A stretch of 64,000 nucleotides of DNA from Corynebacterium tapiri. Lineage in GTDB: Bacteria > Actinomycetota > Actinomycetes > Mycobacteriales > Mycobacteriaceae. A program made the translations under genes and the position numbers. Within the stretch, counting starts at the first letter, position 1. Each line of letters begins with the position of its first letter. This document shows positions 57,240 to 64,000 of this stretch, one piece after another. Where the stretch lies: the NCBI RefSeq assembly GCF_006334925.1, contig NZ_VDHJ01000006.1:1-64000 (forward strand), written 5' to 3'. Below the pieces are notes generated by a model. That model had not been told where the DNA came from and did not search any database. It saw nothing but the letters and a program-made list of their open reading frames with translations.

Positions 57240-58385
57240 ATGACAGCACACACCCCAGCCATCCTGGTTCTCGCCGACGGTCGCGCCTTCCGTGGCCGCG
57301 CATTCGGCGCTGAAGGCGTCACCCTCGGCGAGGCCGTGTTTACCACGGGCATGACCGGCTACCAGGAGACGATGACCGATCCCTCCTACCACCGCCAGAT
57401 CGTGGTTGCTGCCGCCCCGCACATCGGCAACACCGGCTGGAACGACGAGGACGACGAGTCCCGTGGTCGCAACATTTGGGTTGCCGGCCTGGCCATCCGC
57501 GACCTCTCGGCCCGCGTGTCCAACTGGCGCGCGAATCGCTCGCTGGAAGACGAGATGAAGGCGCAGGAGATCGTGGGTATCAAGGGCGTCGATACGCGCA
57601 CCATCGTGCGTCACCTGCGTAACTACGGCTCCATTTCGGCGGGAATCTTCTCGGGCGAGGCCGCGAACGAGCCCATTGAGGCCCTGGTGGAGAAGGTCCG
57701 CGCACAACCCTCGATGGATGGCGCGGATCTGGCCGGAGACGTCAGCACCGACGAGCCTTACGTCGTGCCGGCCGAGGGGGAGAAGCGCTACACCGTCGTG
57801 GCCTATGACATGGGTATTAAGACGGCCACCCCGCGCAACTTCTCCCAGCGCGGCATCGAGACCGTCGTGGTTCCCGCCGGCACGCCGGTGAACAAAATAA
57901 AGGAGTATGCCCCGGACGGAGTCTTCGTCTCTAACGGGCCGGGCGACCCGGCGACCGCCGACGAGATGGTGTCCGTGGTGCGCGACGTGCTGGCCGAGGA
58001 CATTCCCTTCTTTGGCATCTGCTTTGGCAACCAGATCCTGGGCCGAGCACTGGGAATGAAGACCTTCAAGATGACCTTTGGCCACCGCGGCATCAACGTC
58101 CCGGTGATCAACCACCTCACAGGCAAGATCGACATCACCGCCCAGAACCACGGCTTCGCCCTGGAAGGGGAGGCCGGCGTGACCTTTGACACCGACTTCG
58201 GCCCGGCCCAGGTCACCCACACCTGCCTCAACGACAACACGGTCGAGGGCGTGGCTCTGACCAGCGGCATGGCCTACTCGGTGCAGTACCACCCCGAGTC
58301 CGCCGCCGGGCCGCACGATGCGCACCCGCTGTTCGACCAGTTCGTCGAGCTCATGGCGGCCAAGTCCCCGAACCTCAAGCGCTAA
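57240..58385 (+). CDS. carA: Carbamoyl-phosphate synthase, small (glutaminase) subunit
   Basis: CarA releases ammonia from glutamine for CarB. The N-terminal domain has FTTGMTGYQETMTDPSY. The class I glutaminase has its catalytic Cys in FFGICFGNQILGRALG (near residue 260) and the His/Glu in VQYHPESAAGPHD. I use the ATG at 57240, 9 nt after AAGGA (381 aa); an ATG at 57234 is too close. carB follows. It looks intact even though the genes before it are broken. Confidence 0.95.
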   Translation: MTAHTPAILVLADGRAFRGRAFGAEGVTLGEAVFTTGMTGYQETMTDPSYHRQIVVAAAPHIGNTGWNDEDDESRGRNIWVAGLAIRDLSARVSNWRANRSLEDEMKAQEIVGIKGVDTRTIVRHLRNYGSISAGIFSGEAANEPIEALVEKVRAQPSMDGADLAGDVSTDEPYVVPAEGEKRYTVVAYDMGIKTATPRNFSQRGIETVVVPAGTPVNKIKEYAPDGVFVSNGPGDPATADEMVSVVRDVLAEDIPFFGICFGNQILGRALGMKTFKMTFGHRGINVPVINHLTGKIDITAQNHGFALEGEAGVTFDTDFGPAQVTHTCLNDNTVEGVALTSGMAYSVQYHPESAAGPHDAHPLFDQFVELMAAKSPNLKR

Positions 58386-58434
58386 GAACCGACCCACGAG
58401 TTTCGCTTACTACGAATAAGGATTAAGACACCCC

Positions 58435-61400
58435 ATGCCTAAGCGCACTGACCTCAATCACGTCCTGGTAATCGGTTCTGGCCCCATCGTCATCGGTCAG
58501 GCCTGCGAGTTCGACTACTCCGGTACTCAGGCTTGCCGAGTGCTCAAGGAGGAGGGCCTGCGAGTCACGCTGATCAACTCCAACCCGGCGACGATCATGA
58601 CGGACCCCGAGTTCGCCGACCACACCTACATCGAGCCGATTGACCCGGCCTACATCGACAAGATCTTCACCCGTGAAGCAGAGCAGGGACACCCCGTTGA
58701 CGCAGTCCTAGCCACCCTTGGCGGGCAGACCGCCTTGAACGCAGCGATCCAGCTCGATCGTGCCGGCATCCTGGCCAAGCACGGAGTCGAGCTCATCGGC
58801 GCCGACATCGAGGCCATCGAGCGCGGTGAGGATCGTCAGACCTTCAAGGACATTGTGGAGAAGGTGGGTGGCGAGTCCGCTCGCTCGGCTGTCTGTTACA
58901 CGATGGAGGAGGTTCACAAGACGGTCGCTGAGCTGGGCCTTCCCGTCGTCGTGCGTCCCTCCTTCACTATGGGTGGCCTAGGCTCCGGCCTGGCCTACTC
59001 CTACGACGACCTTGAGCGCATCGCAGGCGAGGGCCTGGCTGCCTCCCCAGAAGCGAATGTGCTGATCGAGGAATCGATCCTGGGCTGGAAGGAATACGAG
59101 CTCGAGCTCATGCGAGATGGCGATGACAACGTTGTGGTCATCGCGTCCATCGAGAATGTCGACGCCGTCGGCGTGCACACGGGAGACTCGGTCACCGTCG
59201 CTCCGGCCCTGACGCTGACCGACCGCGAGTTCCAGCACCTGCGCGATCTGGGTATCGGCATCATCCGCGAAGTTGGTGTGGACACGGGTGGATGCAACAT
59301 CCAGTTCGCGGTCAATCCAACAAATGGTCGCACGGTGGTCATCGAAATGAACCCGCGCGTATCCCGCTCCTCGGCTTTGGCGTCGAAGGCTACCGGCTTT
59401 CCCATCGCCAAGCTCGCCACAAAGCTGGCCATTGGCTACACACTCGACGAGGTCACCAACGACATCACCGGCGTCACGCCTGCTGCGTTCGAGCCCACCC
59501 TGGACTACGTGATTGTCAAGGCGCCTCGCTTTGCGTTTGAGAAGTTCCCGGGTGCCGATGAAACCCTGACCACCTCCATGAAGTCCGTGGGTGAGGCCAT
59601 GGGCATCGGTCGCAACTACATCGCCGGCTTGAATAAGGTCATGCGCTCGTTGGAGCAGAAGCAGGCGGGGTTCTGGACGCTTGACGACGCCTCTTTTGCC
59701 GGCGATCGTGCCACTAACCTCAACAAGGTTCTCGACGATCTGCGCGTACCGACCGAGGGACGTATGTACGACGTGGAGCTGGCCTTGCGCCTGGGCGCCA
59801 GCATCGAACAAGTCCACGCCGCCAGCCAGATCGATCCGTGGTTCCTGGCCGAGGTCAAGACCTTGGTGGAGTTCCGGGAAACTTTGACGAGCGCTCCCGT
59901 GTTGGGCGAGGAGCTCCTGCGTGAGGCCAAGTTCTTCGGCCTGTCCGATCAACAGATTGCTGCCCTGCGCCCAGAGATCGCCGGAGAGGATGGTGTGCGC
60001 AGCCTGCGCTGGTCCTTGGGGATTCATCCGGTGTATAAGACCGTCGATACCTGCGCCGGAGAGTTTGAGGCGCAGACGCCCTACCACTACTCCGCCTACG
60101 AGCTTGACCCGAACGCGGAGTCGGAGGTGAAGGTGACTGGGCGCGACAAGGTCATCATTCTGGGTTCGGGACCAAACCGCATTGGTCAGGGCATCGAGTT
60201 TGACTACTCCTGTGTGCACGCTGCGCTGGAACTTTCTCAGCGGGGGTATGAAACCGTCATGGTCAACTGCAATCCGGAGACCGTGTCCACGGACTACGAT
60301 ACCGCCGACCGCCTCTACTTCGAGCCGCTGACCTTTGAAGACGTCTTGGAGATCTACCGCGCCGAGAGCGAGTCCGGCAATGTGGCTGGTGTGATCGTCC
60401 AACTCGGCGGGCAGACCCCGCTCGGTTTGGCGCAGCGCCTCGCCGATGCCGGGGTGCCGGTGGTTGGCACCAGCCCCGAGGCCATTGACCTAGCAGAGGA
60501 TCGCGGTGAGTTTGGTGCGGTACTGGCGAAGGCGCAGCTTCCTGCACCTGAGTTTGGAACCGCGACGTCCTACGATGAGGCCACCGAAATCGCCCAGTCG
60601 ATTGGTTACCCGGTTCTGGTGCGCCCTTCCTACGTCCTGGGTGGCCGAGGCATGGAGATCGTCTATGACGAAGCCAGCCTCAAGGAATACATCAACCGCG
60701 CCACTGATCTGTCCCCGGAGCACCCGGTGCTGGTTGACCGATTCCTGGATTCAGCCACAGAAATTGACGTGGACGCCCTCTGCGACGGGACCGAAGTGTA
60801 TGTGGCCGGCATCATGGAGCACATCGAGGAGGCCGGAATCCACTCCGGTGATTCGGCCTGCGCCTTGCCTCCCATGACCTTGGGAATCGAGGACTTGGAG
60901 ACGGTACGCCGGTCAACCGAAGCCATCGCGCACGGAGTGGGCGTCAAGGGCCTACTCAATATCCAGTTCGCCCTTAAGGACGACACCCTCTACGTCATCG
61001 AGGCGAACCCGCGTGCCTCCCGAACTGTCCCGTTCGTGTCCAAGGCAACCGGAGTCCCTGTGGCCAAGGCTGCCGCCTGCATCATGATGGGAGACTCCAT
61101 CGCTGATTTGAAGGAAGAGGACATGCTGCCGGCGCGCTTTGATGGCGGTTCCCTGCCTTTGGAACACCCCACTGCGGTGAAAGAAGCCGTTCTGCCGTTC
61201 AATCGCTTCCGTCGCCCGGATGGGTCGATGCTCGACACGCTGCTGAGCCCAGAGATGAAGTCCACCGGCGAGGTGATGGGGCTAGCCGATAGCTTCGGGA
61301 CCGCCTACGCCAAAGCTGAGCAAGCCGCATTTGGGCAGCTGCCCACCTCCGGCACGATCTTTGTATCCGTGGCTAACCGCGATAAGCGAACGCTTATCTT

Positions 61401-61776
61401 CCCGATCCAGCGCCTAGCTTCGCTAGGATTCTCACTCGTGGCTACAGCCGGTACAGCCCAGATGCTGCGGCGCAACGGTGTGGAGTGCGAAACAGTACTC
61501 AAGGCATCGGAGGTGCGTGCAGGGGCACAGGGCGAGTCGATCGTCGATCGCATTGCCCGCGGCGACATCGACCTCATCTTGAATACCCCGGCAGGTTCGG
61601 CGGGGGCGCGTAACGACGGTTATGACATCCGGGCTACCGCAGTCAGCGTCGGGGTGCCCCTGGTGACTTCGGTCCAGGGAGTCACTGCTGCCGTACAAGG
61701 AATCGAGGCGTTGCGGAAGGGCGGCTTGTCTGTTCGCTCCCTCCAGGAACTCGAGCACGGACCGATCCACAACTAA
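58435..61776 (+). CDS. carB: Carbamoyl-phosphate synthase, large subunit
   Basis: CarB makes carbamoyl phosphate for arginine and pyrimidines. The 1113-aa protein has two homologous ATP-grasp halves, each starting with a [19 protein letters not shown]-like motif (the second, [19 protein letters not shown], is near residue 575). It also has paired ENMEMNPR-like metal sites ([40 protein letters not shown]) and a C-terminal allosteric domain. It looks complete and is preceded by AAGGATT. Confidence 0.97.
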   Translation: MPKRTDLNHVLVIGSGPIVIGQACEFDYSGTQACRVLKEEGLRVTLINSNPATIMTDPEFADHTYIEPIDPAYIDKIFTREAEQGHPVDAVLATLGGQTALNAAIQLDRAGILAKHGVELIGADIEAIERGEDRQTFKDIVEKVGGESARSAVCYTMEEVHKTVAELGLPVVVRPSFTMGGLGSGLAYSYDDLERIAGEGLAASPEANVLIEESILGWKEYELELMRDGDDNVVVIASIENVDAVGVHTGDSVTVAPALTLTDREFQHLRDLGIGIIREVGVDTGGCNIQFAVNPTNGRTVVIEMNPRVSRSSALASKATGFPIAKLATKLAIGYTLDEVTNDITGVTPAAFEPTLDYVIVKAPRFAFEKFPGADETLTTSMKSVGEAMGIGRNYIAGLNKVMRSLEQKQAGFWTLDDASFAGDRATNLNKVLDDLRVPTEGRMYDVELALRLGASIEQVHAASQIDPWFLAEVKTLVEFRETLTSAPVLGEELLREAKFFGLSDQQIAALRPEIAGEDGVRSLRWSLGIHPVYKTVDTCAGEFEAQTPYHYSAYELDPNAESEVKVTGRDKVIILGSGPNRIGQGIEFDYSCVHAALELSQRGYETVMVNCNPETVSTDYDTADRLYFEPLTFEDVLEIYRAESESGNVAGVIVQLGGQTPLGLAQRLADAGVPVVGTSPEAIDLAEDRGEFGAVLAKAQLPAPEFGTATSYDEATEIAQSIGYPVLVRPSYVLGGRGMEIVYDEASLKEYINRATDLSPEHPVLVDRFLDSATEIDVDALCDGTEVYVAGIMEHIEEAGIHSGDSACALPPMTLGIEDLETVRRSTEAIAHGVGVKGLLNIQFALKDDTLYVIEANPRASRTVPFVSKATGVPVAKAAACIMMGDSIADLKEEDMLPARFDGGSLPLEHPTAVKEAVLPFNRFRRPDGSMLDTLLSPEMKSTGEVMGLADSFGTAYAKAEQAAFGQLPTSGTIFVSVANRDKRTLIFPIQRLASLGFSLVATAGTAQMLRRNGVECETVLKASEVRAGAQGESIVDRIARGDIDLILNTPAGSAGARNDGYDIRATAVSVGVPLVTSVQGVTAAVQGIEALRKGGLSVRSLQELEHGPIHN

Positions 61777-61785
61777 GGAGCGCAC

Positions 61786-62610
61786 ATGACTACCGAGAAT
61801 TTCCAATCCAGACTCAACCGGGCCGTCTCCCAGCATGGGCGCCTGTGTGTGGGCATCGACCCTCACGAATCTTTGCTGAAGGCCTGGGGGCTGGAGTACA
61901 ACGCGCGCGGGGTGGGGGAGTTTTCCCGTCGCTGCGTCGAGGCTTTTGCTGGGCACGCTGCTCTGGTCAAACCGCAGGTGGCCTTCTATGAGCGTTTTGG
62001 CTCTCAGGGGATTGCCGAACTAGAGAAGACCCTGGCCGATCTACGCGATGCTGGGACGTTGACGCTTTCCGACGCTAAGCGCGGCGATATCGGTTCGACG
62101 ATGGCTGGTTACGCGCAGGCGTGGTTGGACGATTCTTCTCCCTTGCGAGCAGATTCAGTAACCATTTCCCCCTATCTGGGAGTCGGGGCATGTGAACCGG
62201 TGTTTAAGGCGGCCGCCGATAATAGCGCCGGCGTTTTCCTCCTGGCGGCTACCTCGAACTCAGAAGCGCCGGCCATCCAGCGCGCTACGACCGCAGAGGG
62301 ATCGAGCTTGGCTCAGCACATTGTGGATGAGTGCGGGCGTCGTAACGCGGAAGGAACATCCGGGACACTTGGCGTGGTGGTGGGGGCCACTGTCATTCAC
62401 CCTCCGGTGCTCGATGACCTCGGCGGACCGGTGTTGATGCCAGGGGTGGGCGCACAGGGCGCGACAGCGCAGGATGTTGAGCGCATAGCGGGTAAGGCTT
62501 TGGCGTTGCCCAACGTGTCCCGGGCGATTCTTTCGGCTGGCCCGAACGTTGCTGACCTGCGCGAACGCTTAAAAGAAGTGGCTGGGGAGTACCCGGCGCA
62601 CCTCGGTTAA
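61786..62610 (+). CDS. pyrF: Orotidine 5'-phosphate decarboxylase (type 2)
   Basis: The last step to UMP. The 274-aa protein has GRLCVGIDPHESLLKAWGL, the catalytic LSDAKRGDIGSTMAGYAQAWL, and LMPGVGAQGATAQDVERI as phosphate-binding loop. This is the long actinobacterial form. It lies 9 nt after carB with AAGGAG before the ATG. It has no defects, so the late pathway from orotate could still work. Confidence 0.94.
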   Translation: MTTENFQSRLNRAVSQHGRLCVGIDPHESLLKAWGLEYNARGVGEFSRRCVEAFAGHAALVKPQVAFYERFGSQGIAELEKTLADLRDAGTLTLSDAKRGDIGSTMAGYAQAWLDDSSPLRADSVTISPYLGVGACEPVFKAAADNSAGVFLLAATSNSEAPAIQRATTAEGSSLAQHIVDECGRRNAEGTSGTLGVVVGATVIHPPVLDDLGGPVLMPGVGAQGATAQDVERIAGKALALPNVSRAILSAGPNVADLRERLKEVAGEYPAHLG

Positions 62611-62836
62611 GGGTTAGCGCGCGCGACCTGGTAGTTTATATCTCCATACCGCGTTGACGTGCCAATTCTTCGCAGAGTCAATCACGTCAATCGCGTGTTC
62701 TTCGGTGTTAGACTGAGCCGGAGTCAGCGCTGGAAGTTTTCCCCCCACAAGATGGCGGGTCACTTGCAGCGCTGGAACAGTGGGGCTGTACCGTTTCCAC
62801 TGACCACACAACCCATGACGAAAATGGAGGAACCCC
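62611..62836 (+). promoter_or_regulatory. mihF upstream region
   Basis: These 226 bases carry no gene I can support. TAGACT (62709-62714) in GGTGTTAGACTGAG is the likely -10 of mihF and would give a leader of about 115 nt. A CCCCCC run follows at 62740-62746. GGAGG precedes the GTG start. Confidence 0.45.
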
Positions 62837-63160
62837 GTGGCCCTTCCCAAGCTGACCGATGAGCAGCGTAAGGCTGCACTCGCCAAGGCCGCTGAGGCAC
62901 GTAAGGCTCGCGCTGAGCTGAAGGCTGAGCTCAAGCGTGGCGGCACCGATCTCAAGGAGGTGCTCGGCAAGGCCGAGACCGACGAGATCATTGGCAAGAC
63001 CAAGGTTTCGGCAATTCTTGAGGCCCTGCCGAAGGTGGGCAAGGTCAAGGCCAAGGAGATCATGGACGAGCTCGAGATTGCTCAGACCCGACGTCTGCGC
63101 GGCCTGGGCGAGCGTCAGCGCAACGCTCTGCTCGAGCGCTTCGGCTTTTCCGAGGCCTAG
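62837..63160 (+). CDS. mihF: Integration host factor, actinobacterial type
   Basis: This small basic DNA-binding protein (107 aa) starts MALPKLTDEQRKAALAKAAE. It has the long N-terminal helix rich in Ala/Lys/Arg and a helix-hairpin-helix-like LEALPKVGKVKAKEIMDELEI, ending LRGLGERQRNALLERFG. It bends DNA and shapes the nucleoid in mycobacteria and corynebacteria. The start is GTG at 62837. It lies in the conserved order pyrF-mihF-gmk-rpoZ. Confidence 0.96.
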   Translation: MALPKLTDEQRKAALAKAAEARKARAELKAELKRGGTDLKEVLGKAETDEIIGKTKVSAILEALPKVGKVKAKEIMDELEIAQTRRLRGLGERQRNALLERFGFSEA

Positions 63161-63163
63161 AAC

Positions 63164-63745
63164 GTGCACGGCGATGGCGCCAGGGGCCGCCTGGTTGTAC
63201 TCGCCGGCCCGTCAGCCGTAGGCAAATCCACCGTAGTCAGTCGGCTGCGCAGTGAGATCGAGTCCCTGTACTTCAGTGTTTCGATGACCACGCGCAAGCC
63301 GCGTCCGGGAGAGCGAGATGGGGTTGACTATTTCTTTGTCACCCCGGAAGACTTCCAGCAGCGAATCGATGCGGGAGCCATGCTCGAATGGGCTGACATT
63401 CATGGAGGGTTGCAACGCTCGGGAACTCCTGCAGCTCCAGTCGATGACGCCCTCACGCAAGGGCGTCCGGTGCTCGTGGAAGTGGACCTCGAAGGTGCGC
63501 GCAACATCAAGGCGCTCAAACCGGAGGCCGTCACAGTCTTCCTGGCTCCGCCCTCCTGGGAGGAACTGGTTGGGCGCTTGACCAATCGGGGAACCGAGGA
63601 TCAGGCCGTCATCGAGCGCCGACTGGCTACGGCACGTCATGAGCTCGACCACCAGGACGAGTTCGACCACATCGTGGTAAATGACGACGTCGATAAGGCC
63701 GTGGAGTCACTCCATGCGCTGCTGACCGGCACTTCTGGCGTATAA
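63164..63745 (+). CDS. gmk: Guanylate kinase
   Basis: It phosphorylates GMP to GDP. The P-loop is [13 protein letters not shown]. The GMP site is seen in [22 protein letters not shown] and [12 protein letters not shown], and the lid region in [16 protein letters not shown]. At 193 aa it is full length. The start is GTG at 63164, 3 nt after mihF, so the two are probably co-translated. Confidence 0.95.
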   Translation: MHGDGARGRLVVLAGPSAVGKSTVVSRLRSEIESLYFSVSMTTRKPRPGERDGVDYFFVTPEDFQQRIDAGAMLEWADIHGGLQRSGTPAAPVDDALTQGRPVLVEVDLEGARNIKALKPEAVTVFLAPPSWEELVGRLTNRGTEDQAVIERRLATARHELDHQDEFDHIVVNDDVDKAVESLHALLTGTSGV

Positions 63746-63785
63746 AGACGACCAACCCCTCATCACGTGAAAGAAAGCGAGTGAC

Positions 63786-64000
63786 GTGACCACCCAGAAC
63801 GAGACCAAGCCTGAGGCAGTTTACGATCCGCCCTCAGGAATTACCGGCCCGGCGATCGACGAGCTGTTGGACAAGGTGTCCTCGAAGTATGCCCTGGCGA
63901 TCTTTGCCGCTAAGCGTGCGCGCCAGATCAACAGCTACTTCCAGCAGCCGGAGGACGGCGTGTTCGAGTTCATCGGCCCGCTGGTAACTCCGAAGGATCG
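63786..64000 (+). CDS. rpoZ: RNA polymerase omega subunit (partial, cut by window end)
   Basis: From GTG at 63786 the frame reads [18 protein letters not shown], then [17 protein letters not shown] and [17 protein letters not shown]. These are the conserved omega-subunit sequences that clamp the beta' subunit. GAAAGCGAG precedes the start. The window ends after 71 codons, at VTPKDR, so only the C-terminus is missing. Confidence 0.92.
   Translation, partial: MTTQNETKPEAVYDPPSGITGPAIDELLDKVSSKYALAIFAAKRARQINSYFQQPEDGVFEFIGPLVTPKD

Noticed and set aside
58978-60402. Long antisense frames within carB, aspS (36145-37971) and alaS (40899-42641)
   Set aside because: They mirror strongly conserved sense genes codon for codon and have no recognisable domains.

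Overview
The window is a gene-dense, high-GC actinobacterial chromosome segment and almost certainly comes from a Corynebacterium. Three things support this: genes of phosphatidylinositol-mannoside synthesis (pgsA1-patA-pimA), an actinobacterial-type integration host factor, and a gene order that follows the Mycobacterium/Corynebacterium core (thrS-HIT-pgsA1-patA-pimA, tesB-yebC-ruvCAB-yajC-secDF-apt-rel, hisS, aspS, rarA, alaS-ruvX-mltG-aroE, aroCKBQ-pepQ-efp-nusB, carAB-pyrF-mihF-gmk-rpoZ). I see no rRNA, insertion sequence, prophage, CRISPR array or replication origin. Species cannot be fixed by eye.

Layout. 1-0.5 kb: three tRNA genes (Val-GAC and Gly-GCC on the minus strand, Val-CAC on plus). 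0.5-4.8 kb: a secreted PhoD phosphatase divergent from a copper/heme module (CopC, PCuAC lipoprotein, Tat-exported DyP peroxidase) preceded by a likely leaderless micro-ORF. 4.9-11 kb: thrS and the PIM lipid cluster. 11-23 kb: tesB, yebC, ruvCAB, yajC-secD-secF, an orphan substrate-binding lipoprotein, apt and rel. 23-29 kb: an exported 5'-nucleotidase, a small secreted protein, cyclophilin, thiol peroxidase, a metallo-beta-lactamase hydrolase and hisS. 29-33.5 kb (minus strand): serine dehydratase, an LLM monooxygenase with its FMN reductase, and a zinc metallopeptidase. 33.5-36.2 kb: a degenerate ABC ATPase with a YhgE/Pip membrane protein. 36.3-46.7 kb: aspS, a kinase-like protein, rarA, alaS, ruvX, mltG, aroE and a small prepilin peptidase. 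46.7-53.9 kb: an LppP/LprE lipoprotein, aroC-K-B-Q, pepQ, efp, nusB and ppk2. 53.9-56.3 kb (minus strand): two YbjN proteins and a TIGR01777 epimerase. 56.3-64 kb: the pyrimidine operon and rpoZ (cut by the window edge).

The most striking observation is in the pyrimidine operon. The pyrR reading frame breaks off after its LDITLYRDD motif and joins, out of frame, the C-terminal part of dihydroorotase (pyrC). The rest of pyrR, all of pyrB and the first half of pyrC are missing, and the pyrC remnant has also lost its DHAPH-loop region. carA, carB and pyrF look intact, and the PyrR-type leader element remains. If this is not an assembly error, the strain should lack de novo aspartate transcarbamylase and dihydroorotase and depend on salvage or supplied pyrimidines.

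A second theme is leaderless expression. A TANNNT -10 box lies 6-8 nt before the start codon of tesB, ruvC, tpx, hisS, the LLM gene, rarA, aroC, pepQ and ppk2, and before the copper-operon micro-ORF. Other points are a thiol peroxidase lacking the usual resolving cysteine, an ABC-like ATPase lacking its Walker A lysine, a kinase-like protein lacking the Brenner-loop histidine, and triple 11-bp direct repeats upstream of phoD.
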